NCBI RefSeq assembly: GCF_000428785.1
Contig: NZ_KE386799.1
Span: 33,081-97,080, forward strand
Reading direction: 5' to 3'
Length of the DNA stretch: 64,000 bases
Source: Conchiformibius kuhniae DSM 17694
GTDB taxonomy: Bacteria; Pseudomonadota; Gammaproteobacteria; Burkholderiales; Neisseriaceae
Below are positions 50,264 through 59,515 of this stretch, piece after piece; within the stretch, counting starts at the first letter, position 1; each line of letters opens with the position of its first letter. The position numbers and the translations under genes are program-made. Under the pieces are notes generated by a model. The model saw nothing but the letters and a program-made list of their open reading frames with translations. It ran no database searches and was not told the DNA's origin.

Positions 50264-51721
50264 TTATTCATCATCGGATTTTTTCTTTTTCGGTACGGGC
50301 TTTTTCGCCGCCAAGCCCAGTGATTTTTGCCATTGTGCCGGATTTTTCAGCAATTCAATCGCTTTACGCAGTTGGTCGTCTTTTTCCGGATTGGGCTTGC
50401 GGCGCGAAGACAAATCTTCATCGTCTTTGTCTTTTTTGTTTTTGTCATCGGCTTTGCCGTTGTCGGTGGCGCTGCCGATGCTGCTTTTCACTTCATCGTT
50501 GCCCAAGGGGTTGCCGATGTGCCCCTGCAAATCGGCTTCGCGGCTTTCAAACGTGCGGTTTTTGTCTGCCACTTCCACATCGGGAACAATGCCTGTTGCC
50601 TGAATGGAACGGTCGTTGGGGGTGTAGTAGAGCGCGGTGGTGATTTTGACCGCGCCGCCGTTGGAAAGCGGAATCACCGATTGTACCGAGCCCTTGCCGA
50701 AGCTGCGTGTGCCGACAATCACCGCACGTTTGTGGTCTTGCAGGGCGCCCGCCACAATTTCTGATGCCGATGCCGAGCCGGAGTTAATCAACACCGTTAC
50801 CGGCATATTTTTGATTTCGCTTGGCAATCCTGACAAAGGGTCGCTGCCCGGACGCAAAATATAATCTTCGGGCATGGCTTTGAGCAGCATGCCGGCTTTG
50901 TTGTCGCGCCCTTTGGTGCTGACCACCGTGTCGCCGTTTTTCAAAAACACCGCCGACACGCCCACCGCGCCGTTGAGCAGCCCGCCGGGGTCGTCGCGCA
51001 AATCCACCACCATGCCCTTGAGCGGTGCGCCGTTTTCTTTGGTGAGTGCCGCCACCGCTTCGGCAACGGCAGGCACGGTGCGTTCTTGAAACTGGCTGAT
51101 GCGGATGTAGCCGTAACCCGACTCAAGCAGATGGTGGCGCACGCTTTTTACTTTGATGATGGCGCGGGTGAGGTGTACCACAATCGGTTTGGCATTGTCT
51201 TTGCGCGAAAGGGTAAGGGTGATTTTGGTGCCCGGTTTGCCGCGCATTTTTTTCACCGCATCGGTGGTGCTCATGCCGCGTGTGGATTCGTTTTCGATTT
51301 TAACGATGAAATCGCCGCTGCGGATGCCCGCACGCTCGGCGGGCGTATCTTCAATCGGGGCGATGACTTTAATCAAGCCGTCTTCCGCGCCGATTTCCAT
51401 GCCCAAGCCGCCAAATTCGCCCGATGTGCTTTCCTGAAGCTCGGCATAGCCTTTTTTGTTCATGTATTCCGAATGCGGGTCCAAGCCCGCCACCATGCCT
51501 TTCATGGCGTTTTCCAGCAGCTTTTCATCGGTCTCGGCATTGACGTAGTTCGCCTTGATTTGACCGTACACCTCCGCCATCGTCCGCAGCGACTGAATCG
51601 GCAGACCTTCGGATTTGGGCTCGGCGGCAAAACCCTGTACCGCCACGCTTAAGGCGATGCCGCTCAGTGCGCCGAGTGAATACAGGGTGATTTTTTTGAG
51701 TGTATTGTGTTTTTGGGGCAT
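50264..51721 (-). CDS. ctpA: Carboxyl-terminal processing protease CtpA (S41)
   Basis: Periplasmic PDZ-containing serine protease acting on C-termini of envelope proteins. 485 residues from ATG 51721: signal segment (LYSLGALSGIALSVAVQGFA), PDZ domain around GLGMEIGAEDGLIKVIAPIE, and the catalytic Ser in NSGSASASEIVAGAL near 315 with Lys in FGKGSVQ near 342. A charged C-terminal extension of about 90 residues (DDKNKKDKDDEDLSSRRK, ending KKKKSDDE) is longer than in many homologues. The promoter region is shared with iscR (51722-51962). Confidence 0.92.
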   Translation of the reverse strand: MPQKHNTLKKITLYSLGALSGIALSVAVQGFAAEPKSEGLPIQSLRTMAEVYGQIKANYVNAETDEKLLENAMKGMVAGLDPHSEYMNKKGYAELQESTSGEFGGLGMEIGAEDGLIKVIAPIEDTPAERAGIRSGDFIVKIENESTRGMSTTDAVKKMRGKPGTKITLTLSRKDNAKPIVVHLTRAIIKVKSVRHHLLESGYGYIRISQFQERTVPAVAEAVAALTKENGAPLKGMVVDLRDDPGGLLNGAVGVSAVFLKNGDTVVSTKGRDNKAGMLLKAMPEDYILRPGSDPLSGLPSEIKNMPVTVLINSGSASASEIVAGALQDHKRAVIVGTRSFGKGSVQSVIPLSNGGAVKITTALYYTPNDRSIQATGIVPDVEVADKNRTFESREADLQGHIGNPLGNDEVKSSIGSATDNGKADDKNKKDKDDEDLSSRRKPNPEKDDQLRKAIELLKNPAQWQKSLGLAAKKPVPKKKKSDDE

Positions 51722-51892
51722 GGTTTTCTCTTTGGCTGACGTTTGTCGCGACAAAAGCCGTAAGGTTAGGCGATTTTGTGCAAATAGAAAAGGGGCAAAG
51801 CGGAAAATTTGTGCAAAACCGTGCTGCGGGGGCGTGTTGCGCGGCGTAATTGTCTCAATAATGCCCATAGCCGCGTTGCATCAAGTCTGCGC

Positions 51893-51920
51893 GATACTTG
51901 ACTGATTTAGTCGGATATTG
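51893..51920 (+). promoter_or_regulatory. iscR promoter with IscR type 1-like operator
   Basis: ATACTTGACTGATTTAGTCGG resembles the type 1 IscR site (ATASTTGACT followed by AGTCGG-type half), overlapping a TTGACT -35. It lies 43 nt before iscR and would allow repression by [2Fe-2S]-IscR (known regulation in Proteobacteria). Confidence 0.65.
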
Positions 51921-51962
51921 CACAATCCGCCCGCATTACGAAACCACGCCCCCCGCCACGCC

Positions 51963-52409
51963 ATGCGCCTGACCACCAAAGGCCGTTTTGCCGTAACCGC
52001 CATGCTGGATTTGGCGATGCACGCGCAACAACACGCCGTCAAGCTCAACACCATCAGCCAAAGACGGCAAATTTCCCTGTCGTATTTGGAACAGCTTTTC
52101 GCCAAACTGCGCCGTGCCGGTTTGGTGGAAAGCGTGCGCGGGCCGGGCGGCGGCTATGTGTTGGCACGGTCTGCCGATGAAATCAACATCGCCCAGATTA
52201 TCCGCGCCGCCGAAGATTGCTTGGACGCCACCTTGTGCGGCGGACGCGCCAACTGCCAGTCGGGGAACGCCTGCCTTACCCACCAGCTTTGGGAAAACCT
52301 CAACCGCACCATAGACGACTACTTGAGCGGCATCACGCTCGCCAACCTGTTGGCACAACAAAACACGCAGGACGCACAGCCCGTCCGCCACATTACCCAT
52401 ATACACTAA
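51963..52409 (+). CDS. iscR: Iron-sulfur cluster regulator IscR
   Basis: Rrf2-family [2Fe-2S] repressor. 148 residues from ATG 51963 (MRLTTKGRFAVTAMLDLA): winged helix with ISLSYLEQLFAKLRRAGLV, and the cluster ligands Cys92, Cys98 and Cys104. Leads the isc operon, 14 nt before iscS. Confidence 0.95.
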   Translation: MRLTTKGRFAVTAMLDLAMHAQQHAVKLNTISQRRQISLSYLEQLFAKLRRAGLVESVRGPGGGYVLARSADEINIAQIIRAAEDCLDATLCGGRANCQSGNACLTHQLWENLNRTIDDYLSGITLANLLAQQNTQDAQPVRHITHIH

Positions 52410-52423
52410 AGCGAGAACACGCC

Positions 52424-53638
52424 ATGACCATCAAAACCCCCATTTATCTGGACTACGCCGCCACCACCCCCGTTGACCCGCGCGTGGCGGAAAAAATGAT
52501 TCCCTATCTGACCGAACACTTCGGCAACCCCGCGTCCAACAGCCACAGCTTCGGCTGGACGGCGGAAGAAGCGGTAGAAAACGCCCGCGCCGAAATCGCC
52601 GCCCTGCTGAACGCCGATGCCAAAGAAATCGTGTTCACTTCCGGCGCGACCGAGTCCAACAACCTTGCCATCAAAGGCGCGGCGCAGTTTTACAAAACCA
52701 AAGGCAAACACCTGATTACCGTCAAAACCGAACACAAAGCCGTGTTGGACACCATGCGCGAGTTGGAACGCCAAGGTTTTGAAGTAACGTATTTGGGCGT
52801 GAAAGAAAACGGTTTGCTGGACTTGGACGAACTGAAAGCGGCGATTCGTCCCGACACCATTTTGATTTCGGTGATGTGGGTGAACAACGAAATCGGCGTG
52901 ATTCAGGACATTCCCGCCATCGGCGAAATCTGCCGCGAACGCAAAATCATTTTCCATGTGGACGCGGTTCAGGCAGCCGGCAAAACCCCGATTGACGTGG
53001 AAGCGGCGAAAGTGGATTTGCTATCCGTATCGTCCCACAAAATTTACGGGCCCAAAGGCATCGGTGCGCTGTATGTGCGCCGCAAACCGCGCGTGCGCCT
53101 TGAAGCGCAAATGCACGGCGGCGGACACGAACGCGGTTTCCGTAGCGGCACCTTGCCCACGCATCAAATTGTCGGCATGGGCGAGGCTTTCCGTTTGGCG
53201 CGTTTGGAACTGGAACAAGACCGCGCCCACGCGTTCAAATTGCGCGATATTTTCCTGAAAGGCATTGAAGGCATTGAAGAAGTGTACATCAACGGCGACT
53301 TGGAACAGCGCGTACCGACCAATTTGAACGTGAGCTTCAACTATGTGGAGGGCGAAAGCCTGATTATGGCAGTGAAAGAATTGGCGGTTTCAAGCGGTTC
53401 GGCGTGTACTTCCGCCAGCCTTGAACCCAGCTATGTGCTGCGGGCGTTGGGGCGCAATGACGAATTGGCGCACAGTTCGCTGCGCGTTACTTTCGGGCGC
53501 ATGACCACCGAAGAAGAAGTTGCCTATGCCGCCGAACTCATCAAATCCAAAATCGGCAAACTGCGCGATTTGTCGCCCTTGTGGGAGATGTTTAAGGACG
53601 GGATTGATTTGAGCAAAGTGGAGTGGGTGGAACACTAA
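52424..53638 (+). CDS. iscS: Cysteine desulfurase IscS
   Basis: PLP enzyme that mobilises sulfur from cysteine for Fe-S clusters, tRNA thiolation and cofactors. 404 residues: IYLDYAATTPVDPRVAEKM at the N-terminus, TSGATESNNLAIKGAA, PLP lysine in SSHKIYGPKG near 205 and the sulfur-carrying Cys328 in SSGSACTSAS. Followed by a 193-bp interval with repeats before iscU. Confidence 0.97.
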   Translation: MTIKTPIYLDYAATTPVDPRVAEKMIPYLTEHFGNPASNSHSFGWTAEEAVENARAEIAALLNADAKEIVFTSGATESNNLAIKGAAQFYKTKGKHLITVKTEHKAVLDTMRELERQGFEVTYLGVKENGLLDLDELKAAIRPDTILISVMWVNNEIGVIQDIPAIGEICRERKIIFHVDAVQAAGKTPIDVEAAKVDLLSVSSHKIYGPKGIGALYVRRKPRVRLEAQMHGGGHERGFRSGTLPTHQIVGMGEAFRLARLELEQDRAHAFKLRDIFLKGIEGIEEVYINGDLEQRVPTNLNVSFNYVEGESLIMAVKELAVSSGSACTSASLEPSYVLRALGRNDELAHSSLRVTFGRMTTEEEVAYAAELIKSKIGKLRDLSPLWEMFKDGIDLSKVEWVEH

Positions 53639-53643
53639 ACTTT

Positions 53644-53658
53644 TTCAGGCTGCCTGAA
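53644..53658. repeat. Palindromic DNA uptake sequence after iscS
   Basis: TTCAGGCTGCCTGAA flanked by T4 and A4, 5 nt after the iscS stop. Could act as a weak terminator. Confidence 0.8.
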
Positions 53659-53659
53659 A

Positions 53660-53755
53660 AATGTGTAGGTTGGGTTGAAGCGCAAGCGTAAACCCAATTG
53701 GATTGTTGGAAATCAGGTTGGGTTTCCACTTTGTTCCAACCCAACCTACCATAAT
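53660..53755. repeat. GTAGGTTGGGTT inverted repeat between iscS and iscU
   Basis: About 90 bp with ends GTAGGTTGGGTTGAAGCG and TTCCAACCCAACCTAC and internal GGTTGGGTTTCC. Related to the 6115-6193 repeat. Flanked on both sides by palindromic uptake sequences. Confidence 0.65.
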
Positions 53756-53774
53756 TGTACAAACACGTTATCTT

Positions 53775-53789
53775 TTCAGGCAGCCTGAA
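53775..53789. repeat. Palindromic DNA uptake sequence before iscU
   Basis: TTCAGGCAGCCTGAA, 42 nt upstream of the iscU start. Confidence 0.8.
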
Positions 53790-53831
53790 ACTCTTTTTAC
53801 AACCTAATTTTAAAACACAAGGAAACACATT

Positions 53832-54221
53832 ATGGCTTACAGCGATAAAGTTATCGACCACTACGAAAACCCCCGCAATGTCGGCTCGTTCAACAAAGAC
53901 GACAGCGATGTCGGTACCGGCATGGTCGGCGCACCCGCCTGCGGCGACGTGATGAAGCTGCAAATCAAAGTCAACGATGCGGGCATCATCGAAGACGCGA
54001 AATTCAAAACCTACGGCTGCGGCTCGGCGATTGCCTCCTCATCGCTGATTACCGAAATGGTCAAAGGCAAAAGTTTGGACGAAGCCCTGTCCATCAAAAA
54101 CGCCGACATCGCGGCGGAATTGGAACTGCCGCCCGTAAAAGTACACTGCTCCATCTTGGCGGAAGACGCGGTGAAAGCGGCGATTGCCGATTACCGTCAA
54201 AAACAGGGCGCGGCGGCTTAA
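53832..54221 (+). CDS. iscU: Fe-S cluster scaffold IscU
   Basis: Scaffold on which IscS assembles [2Fe-2S] clusters. 129 residues with ligands Cys37 (GAPACGDVMK), a second in YGCGSAIASSSL and the third in VHCSILAEDAV, plus the LPPVK chaperone motif. ATG follows AAGGAAACAC. Separated from iscS by two uptake sequences and a repeat, but on the same strand. Confidence 0.97.
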   Translation: MAYSDKVIDHYENPRNVGSFNKDDSDVGTGMVGAPACGDVMKLQIKVNDAGIIEDAKFKTYGCGSAIASSSLITEMVKGKSLDEALSIKNADIAAELELPPVKVHCSILAEDAVKAAIADYRQKQGAAA

Positions 54222-54288
54222 TTGTTTGATTTGGGCGCGGTTGTGTTGCAGGCAGCCGCGTTTTCGTTTTTATTCAGGAGTTTGAACC

Positions 54289-54609
54289 ATGATTACGCTA
54301 ACCGAAAAAGCCGCCGACCACATCCGCAATTTTCTCGCCAAACGCGGCAAAGGCGAAGGCATCCGTTTGGGCGTGAAAACAAGCGGTTGTTCGGGCATGG
54401 CTTACCAGCTTGAATTTGTGGACGATGTTGCGCCCGAAGACCAAGTGTTTGAAGATTTCGGCGTGAAAATTTTTGTTGACCCGAAAAGCTTGGTGTATCT
54501 GGACGGCACGCGCTTGGATTATGTGAAAGAAGGTTTGCAGGAAGGTTTTAAGTTTGACAACCCGAATGTGAAAGACGAATGCGGCTGCGGCGAAAGCTTT
54601 CATGTGTGA
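54289..54609 (+). CDS. iscA: A-type Fe-S carrier IscA
   Basis: 106 residues. HesB/IscA family with the three cysteines in TSGCSGMAYQL and the C-terminal DECGCGESF. Begins MITLTEKAADHIRNFLAKRG. ATG follows CAGGAG. hscBA and fdx, found next in many Proteobacteria, do not follow here; the next gene is an NlpD-like lipoprotein with its own promoter. Confidence 0.96.
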   Translation: MITLTEKAADHIRNFLAKRGKGEGIRLGVKTSGCSGMAYQLEFVDDVAPEDQVFEDFGVKIFVDPKSLVYLDGTRLDYVKEGLQEGFKFDNPNVKDECGCGESFHV

Positions 54610-54618
54610 GCCGGCCGC

Positions 54619-54645
54619 TTGCTTGGCGGCGCGGCAGGGTATAAT
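54619..54645 (+). promoter_or_regulatory. Promoter of the NlpD-like gene
   Basis: TTGCTT (54619-54624), a 15-nt spacer and TATAAT (54640-54645), 18-30 nt before the candidate start codons. Confidence 0.45.
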
Positions 54646-54662
54646 GGCATTTTGTTTTTGGA

Positions 54663-55436
54663 ATGTTTGACCGTATGTCTGTTGTAACTGTTTGCCGTGC
54701 CGTGTCTTGGACGGCGCTGTTGTGTTTGGCAGCTTGTGCCGCGCCGTCTGAAACCACCGTTCACGTTTGCCGCAATATCGCCACGGGGCAGTATTGCGTG
54801 CAAAGCGGCGACTCGCTCAGCCGCATCGCCCAGCGTTTTCAAACCGATGTGCCGCGTTTGAAAGCGCTCAACGGCTTGAAAAGTGATGTGATTCGCCCCG
54901 GGCAGGTGCTGACGGTGTCGCGTCCGCAGCCGCAGTCTGCGGGCAAAGCGGGCAAAACCGCCGTTTCCGCCGCGCCGCGTTCGGGCGCACCGTCCGCACC
55001 GGCGGCAGTGGGCGGCACGGTGCTGCAATGGCCGTTGCGCGGGACGGTGGTCGTGCCGTACGGTTCGTACAACAAGGGCATCGACATTGCCGCGCCGCGC
55101 GGTACGTTGGTGCATGCGGCGGCAGACGGTACGGTGATGTATTCGGGCAGCAGCGTGGCAGGTTACGGCAAGCTGCTGCTGGTACGCCACAGCGACAGCA
55201 TGGTAACGGCGTATGCGAACAATGACAATCTGCTGGTGCCCGAAGGTGCGAAGGTGAAAGCGGGGCAGATTGTGGCATCGGTGGGCGACAGCGACCGCAA
55301 CGACGGGCGCACCGCGCTGCATTTTGAGGTGCGGGTAAACGGCAAACACGTCAATCCGAATCTGTACCTGCCCTCACCGCGCCACAGCACGGACGCCAAC
55401 GCGCAGGGGCGCGGACGAGATTGGCACAGTCGCTGA
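54663..55436 (+). CDS. NlpD-like LysM/M23 lipoprotein
   Basis: 257 residues (ATG 54675 is an alternative with GGA upstream). Lipobox LAAC near residue 25, LysM domain (QYCVQSGDSLSRIAQRFQ), Ala/Pro linker and C-terminal LytM (M23) domain (GTVVVPYGSYNKGIDIAAP, HFEVRVNGKHVNPNLYLP). The first zinc ligand His of active M23 enzymes appears replaced (NKGID), as in E. coli NlpD, so it is probably an amidase activator for daughter-cell separation rather than a hydrolase. Confidence 0.88.
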   Translation: MFDRMSVVTVCRAVSWTALLCLAACAAPSETTVHVCRNIATGQYCVQSGDSLSRIAQRFQTDVPRLKALNGLKSDVIRPGQVLTVSRPQPQSAGKAGKTAVSAAPRSGAPSAPAAVGGTVLQWPLRGTVVVPYGSYNKGIDIAAPRGTLVHAAADGTVMYSGSSVAGYGKLLLVRHSDSMVTAYANNDNLLVPEGAKVKAGQIVASVGDSDRNDGRTALHFEVRVNGKHVNPNLYLPSPRHSTDANAQGRGRDWHSR

Positions 55437-55451
55437 AGTGTGCGGCACGCC

Positions 55452-56333
55452 CTATCCGCCGCGCGGGTGGTGGGCGGCAACGATGTGTTTGAGCCGTTCG
55501 TCGGCAACGTGGGTGTAGATTTGGGTGGTGCTGATGTCGGCGTGTCCGAGCAGCATTTGCACGGTACGCAAATCCGCGCCGTGTTTGACCAGATGGGTGG
55601 CAAAGGCGTGGCGCAATCCGTGCGGCGACAGGCGGCGGATGCCCGCCTGTTGTGCGTATTGTCGGACAATCATCCATGCAAGCTGGCGGCTGATGCCGCT
55701 TTTTTTTTGTCCGACAAACAGCGCATCGCAACGGTGCTGCCCCAAAATGCGCCCGCGCGCGTGTTGCAGGTATTGTTCGAGCCAATGCGCGGCTTCTTCG
55801 CCCAAAGGCACGATGCGCTGCTTGTCGCCTTTGCCCACCGTATTGACCATGCCTTGACGCAGATTGATTTCATCGGTACGCAGTTTGACCGCTTCGCTGA
55901 CGCGCAAGCCTGTGGCGTACAGGGTTTCGAGCAGGGCTTTGTCGCGCAGCCCGAGCGGGTCGGTAAGGTCGGGGGCATCGAGCAGGGCATCGATTTGGGC
56001 TTCGGTGATGATGGCGGGCAGGGTGTGGGCGGTTTTGGCGGCGGTGAGGTGGCGGGTGGGGTTGTCGCTGCGGCTGCCGTTTTCTTCGAGCCAGCCGTAG
56101 AGCCGTTTGCAGGCGGAAAGGGCGCGGTTTTGCGAACGGGGCTGTTCGTTTGGGCAGTAAACGGCGGCGGCGATGTCGGTGGTGTCGGCGTTGGCAAAGT
56201 CGCGCCCTTGTGCCGCCAAGCGGGCGGCGATTTTGTGCAAATCGCGGCGGTAGGCTTCCAAAGTGTTGTGGGCAAGGCGTTGTTGCAGCCACAAATGTTC
56301 CAACAGGCGTTCGATGAGGTCGTTTGCGTTCAT
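55452..56333 (-). CDS. xerD: Site-specific tyrosine recombinase XerD
   Basis: Resolves chromosome dimers at dif with XerC. 293 residues: N-terminal SAM-like core-binding domain (LWLQQRLAHNTLEAYRRDL) and catalytic domain with Arg in TGLRVSEAV, HGLRHAFATHL and the nucleophilic Tyr in ISTTQIYTHV. ATG 56333 is preceded by AAAAGAAATTTTG, the recurrent leader also before ppx, MglB-like and lapA genes; a hairpin CCGCCG-CAAA-CGGCGG (56357-56374) stands before it. A run of nine T (55700-55708, A9 in the coding sense) sits in the gene. Confidence 0.93.
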   Translation of the reverse strand: MNANDLIERLLEHLWLQQRLAHNTLEAYRRDLHKIAARLAAQGRDFANADTTDIAAAVYCPNEQPRSQNRALSACKRLYGWLEENGSRSDNPTRHLTAAKTAHTLPAIITEAQIDALLDAPDLTDPLGLRDKALLETLYATGLRVSEAVKLRTDEINLRQGMVNTVGKGDKQRIVPLGEEAAHWLEQYLQHARGRILGQHRCDALFVGQKKSGISRQLAWMIVRQYAQQAGIRRLSPHGLRHAFATHLVKHGADLRTVQMLLGHADISTTQIYTHVADERLKHIVAAHHPRGG

Positions 56334-56519
56334 CAAAATTTCTTTTCGGTTTGAAACCCCGCCGTTTGCGGCGGTAAAACAGTTTTTTATTCGGGTGGGG
56401 TGTAAGCCCGTCCGAATCGGGGCAAGGCATGGGGCTGTGCTTTGTGTGTGGCTCTGTGCGTTGAAACCAACAGGGCGGCGGATTGTAACATCTTTAGTCG
56501 GGGCGCACCCGCATCACGG

Positions 56520-56525
56520 TATAAT
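56520..56525 (+). promoter_or_regulatory. -10 element of pmbA
   Basis: TATAAT 34 nt before the start codon; no convincing -35. Confidence 0.4.
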
Positions 56526-56558
56526 CGCCGCTTTGTATTTTTCCGAAAGCCTTTTTCC

Positions 56559-57893
56559 ATGCTTTTCCAACACAGCTCCGACCAATTGCGCGATTTGGCG
56601 GCACAAGCCCTTGATTTGGCAAAACGCTTCGGCGCAACGGCAGCAGAAGCCAATTTGAGCGAGTCGGTCGGGCAGAATGTGCAGGTGCGTTTGCAACAGC
56701 TTGAGCAGATTGAGCATTGCGAAGACAAGTCGCTGGACGTTACCGTGTATGCCGGTTGCCGCAAGGGCTGTGCCAGCACCGCCGATTTGTCGCCCGCCGC
56801 CATCGAAAGCACCGTCCGCGCCGCGCTGGACATCGCCCGTTATACCGCCGAAGACGATTGTGCGGGTTTGGCAGATGCCGGGCAAATGGCAAGCGATTGT
56901 TTTGATTTGGACCAATACCACCCGTGGACTTTGGACGGCGCGGCGGCGGCAGCATTGGCGCAACAGTGCGAAGCGGCGGCGTTGGCGCACGACAAGCGCG
57001 TGGTCAATTCCGAAGGTGCAACGGTGCAGACCGGACATTTTCATTACGTGTACGGCAACAGCCACGGCTTTTTGCAATACCGGCGCGGCACGCGGCACAG
57101 CCTGTCGTGCAGCGTGGTGGCGGCGGACGGCAACGGCAATATGGAGCGCGATTATTGGTACGAAACCGGCTGCGCCGCCGAAGACTTGGGCGATGCCGCG
57201 CACATCGGGCGCACGGCGGCACAACGGGCGGCGGCACGTTTGGGCGCGCGCAGCGTGGCAACGGGAAACTATCCCGTATTGTTCGACCGCACCGTGTCGC
57301 CCACATTGGTCGGACACCTTGCCGGTGCCTTGAGCGGCGGCGCACTCTACCGCAAAAACAGCTTTTTGTGCGACAGCTTGGGCAAACAAATTCTGCCCGA
57401 ATATTTGAGCCTGCGCGAAGAACCGCACCTGCCGCGCCGCTTGGGCAGCACCTGCTTCGATGCCGAAGGCGTGGCAACACGCCCGCGTTTCGTGATTGAA
57501 AACGGCGTGGTGCGCGGCTACTTTCTCGGCAGCTACAGCGCCCGCAAACTGGGCATGACCACCACCGGCAACGCCGGCGGCGCACACAACCTGCACCTGA
57601 ACGCCACCTGCGCCCATCAAAGCGACCTGTTGCAACAAATGGGGTGCGGGCTGCTGATTACCGAACTGATGGGGCAGGGTGCCAACCTGCTCACCGGCGA
57701 CTACTCACGCGGTGCGGCGGGCTTTTGGGTGGAAAACGGCGAAATCGCCCACCCCGTAAGCGGCATCACCATTGCCGGACGGCTGCCCGACATGCTGATG
57801 AACATCACCGCCGCCGCCGATGACGCCCTGCGCCGCACATCAGGCAAAACCGGCTCGCTGCTGATTTCGGAAATGACCGTGGCGGGCGCGTAA
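56559..57893 (+). CDS. pmbA: Metalloprotease PmbA/TldE
   Basis: Partner of TldD in a zinc-dependent peptidase that processes small peptides (microcin maturation, CcdA turnover in E. coli). 444 residues; family motifs include the EANLSESVGQNVQVR start, the conserved RKGCASTADLSP block and C-terminal GGAHNLHLNA, GLLITELMGQGANLLTGDYS. tldD is not in the window. Confidence 0.93.
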   Translation: MLFQHSSDQLRDLAAQALDLAKRFGATAAEANLSESVGQNVQVRLQQLEQIEHCEDKSLDVTVYAGCRKGCASTADLSPAAIESTVRAALDIARYTAEDDCAGLADAGQMASDCFDLDQYHPWTLDGAAAAALAQQCEAAALAHDKRVVNSEGATVQTGHFHYVYGNSHGFLQYRRGTRHSLSCSVVAADGNGNMERDYWYETGCAAEDLGDAAHIGRTAAQRAAARLGARSVATGNYPVLFDRTVSPTLVGHLAGALSGGALYRKNSFLCDSLGKQILPEYLSLREEPHLPRRLGSTCFDAEGVATRPRFVIENGVVRGYFLGSYSARKLGMTTTGNAGGAHNLHLNATCAHQSDLLQQMGCGLLITELMGQGANLLTGDYSRGAAGFWVENGEIAHPVSGITIAGRLPDMLMNITAAADDALRRTSGKTGSLLISEMTVAGA

Positions 57894-57922
57894 AAATTAC
57901 TGTACCCAATGGAATATGGATA

Positions 57923-59455
57923 ATGACTGGAAAAATAAATTTTTGGCAGAAATTTAAAATCTTTTCGGATAGCCAAACAGATAAATTGCTGGTATTGCTG
58001 TGTATCGCATCAATTTTGTGGTGCATATGGGCGTTTTGGGATACATTGCCAATACGGTTATGGCAAATCGATAAACCAACATTATCCATTATTTTCTTAT
58101 GCTTAACCGCAATATTGATGTTATGGCGTTGGTTTGTAAATATTGTGCAGTATTTTGAAAAATTTAAATATTTATCGCGCACGGTTCAGGTATTGTTATC
58201 AAGTTTGGCATCAATGGTTATTTTATCGGGCTTGGGTTTCGGGGGATATTTGGGGAAAGATGCGTTGCCTGCTACTTTGGTGGTGTTGGTCGTTTCCGCA
58301 CCTGTTGCCTTTACCGTGTGGCGTTTCCGCGATGAAAACCAAAGCAAAGACATCAATTTGAAAGAATTTCAAAAAATCTCCGAATGGGTAACGGGCGCAC
58401 ATTTCGGCGAAGCGGAAAAGGAAAAACACACGCAAAAGTTTTCAGGCAGCCCCGAAAATGGCGAACTGCCTTTAAGCGAGCGCAGCCGCGAATACCATCA
58501 AACCGCCGAAAACAAACTGGCTTTGCACACTTTTTCCAAACGCGATGGCGCGGTGGGTTTGCAGATTGCCGCCGTTTACAATCTGCTGCCGTTTTATCGC
58601 GGCGATTACGGACGGGATTTTGAAAAGCCCGCCGTGCATCTGCTGCTGTCGGCGTGGAAAGTGTTGCAGCACGATATTTTGCAGCAGCTTGAGCAAACTG
58701 ATGATTTGGAAAAACAAAAAGAATGGATTGGAAAGCTGCATGAACGCGCCGATACGCCGCTCGGACAAGCCATTACCCGCGTATTGCTGGCGTGCGGACA
58801 CGATAAAAAGCCTTTGTTGCATAGGCATAAAGAACTGTTGCGTGGGATTTGTTTAAGTGGTATGAATTTTCAGTTGTCTGGTTTGGAAAGAGAAATTCTA
58901 AAGAACAAGTTATTTTATAAGCAAAATTTGTGTGGGGCACAATTGCAAGGAATTTATGGAGCAAGTCAATTTAGCTTCTCTAATTCAATCTTATGCAATG
59001 TAAACTTTCTTGGGAGTGTCCTTATAAAAATAAATTTCTCATATTCAGAACTCATTGATGCTAATTTTTCAGGAACAGAACTTCCAATGGTGAATTTTTC
59101 TAATTCTGTACTTGATGAGGTAGATTTCAAAGGGACATTTCTTGAAAAAGCAAACTTTTTATTTATCAGTAAGAATCCTTTTTTAGCTAATAATCTACTT
59201 GATTCTGATAATCTATTGGGTAGTATAATTAGTGATGGTGTATTTTTTGAATACGAATTAAAAACAAGACTTGCTTTGCAAGAGAAAGGATTAATTATAT
59301 TTTGCAAAGGCAATCAAAAAATTATTCAATACTTGGTTTTTAAAGCAATCAAATACGGTTTTCAAACTAAATTCTCTTCAGTTGATATTCCTTATTTCAT
59401 AGACTTGGAACAAACCCGCGCCGCCAATCCCGATTGGGAAATTTGGATTAAATAA
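57923..59455 (+). CDS. Membrane protein with pentapeptide repeats
   Basis: 510 residues. Three to four N-terminal membrane helices (LLVLLCIASILWCIWAF, LSIIFLCLTAILML, LLSSLASMVILSGLGF, ATLVVLVVSAPVAF), then a cytoplasmic helical region, then about 16-17 pentapeptide repeats between residues 315 and 415 (pattern A/S-N-F-x-x: ANFSGTEL, VNFSNSVL, VDFKGTFL). A C-terminal domain ends AANPDWEIWIK. The 3' third is markedly AT-rich against GC-rich flanks, so this gene or its 3' part is probably acquired. No function assigned; pentapeptide repeats form right-handed beta-helices. Confidence 0.75.
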   Translation: MTGKINFWQKFKIFSDSQTDKLLVLLCIASILWCIWAFWDTLPIRLWQIDKPTLSIIFLCLTAILMLWRWFVNIVQYFEKFKYLSRTVQVLLSSLASMVILSGLGFGGYLGKDALPATLVVLVVSAPVAFTVWRFRDENQSKDINLKEFQKISEWVTGAHFGEAEKEKHTQKFSGSPENGELPLSERSREYHQTAENKLALHTFSKRDGAVGLQIAAVYNLLPFYRGDYGRDFEKPAVHLLLSAWKVLQHDILQQLEQTDDLEKQKEWIGKLHERADTPLGQAITRVLLACGHDKKPLLHRHKELLRGICLSGMNFQLSGLEREILKNKLFYKQNLCGAQLQGIYGASQFSFSNSILCNVNFLGSVLIKINFSYSELIDANFSGTELPMVNFSNSVLDEVDFKGTFLEKANFLFISKNPFLANNLLDSDNLLGSIISDGVFFEYELKTRLALQEKGLIIFCKGNQKIIQYLVFKAIKYGFQTKFSSVDIPYFIDLEQTRAANPDWEIWIK

Positions 59456-59515
59456 TCTTTCAGCCAGCCCGAAAATCCCCTACCATTCCCCTTTTTTGAT
59501 TGTAAGGAAAACCCC

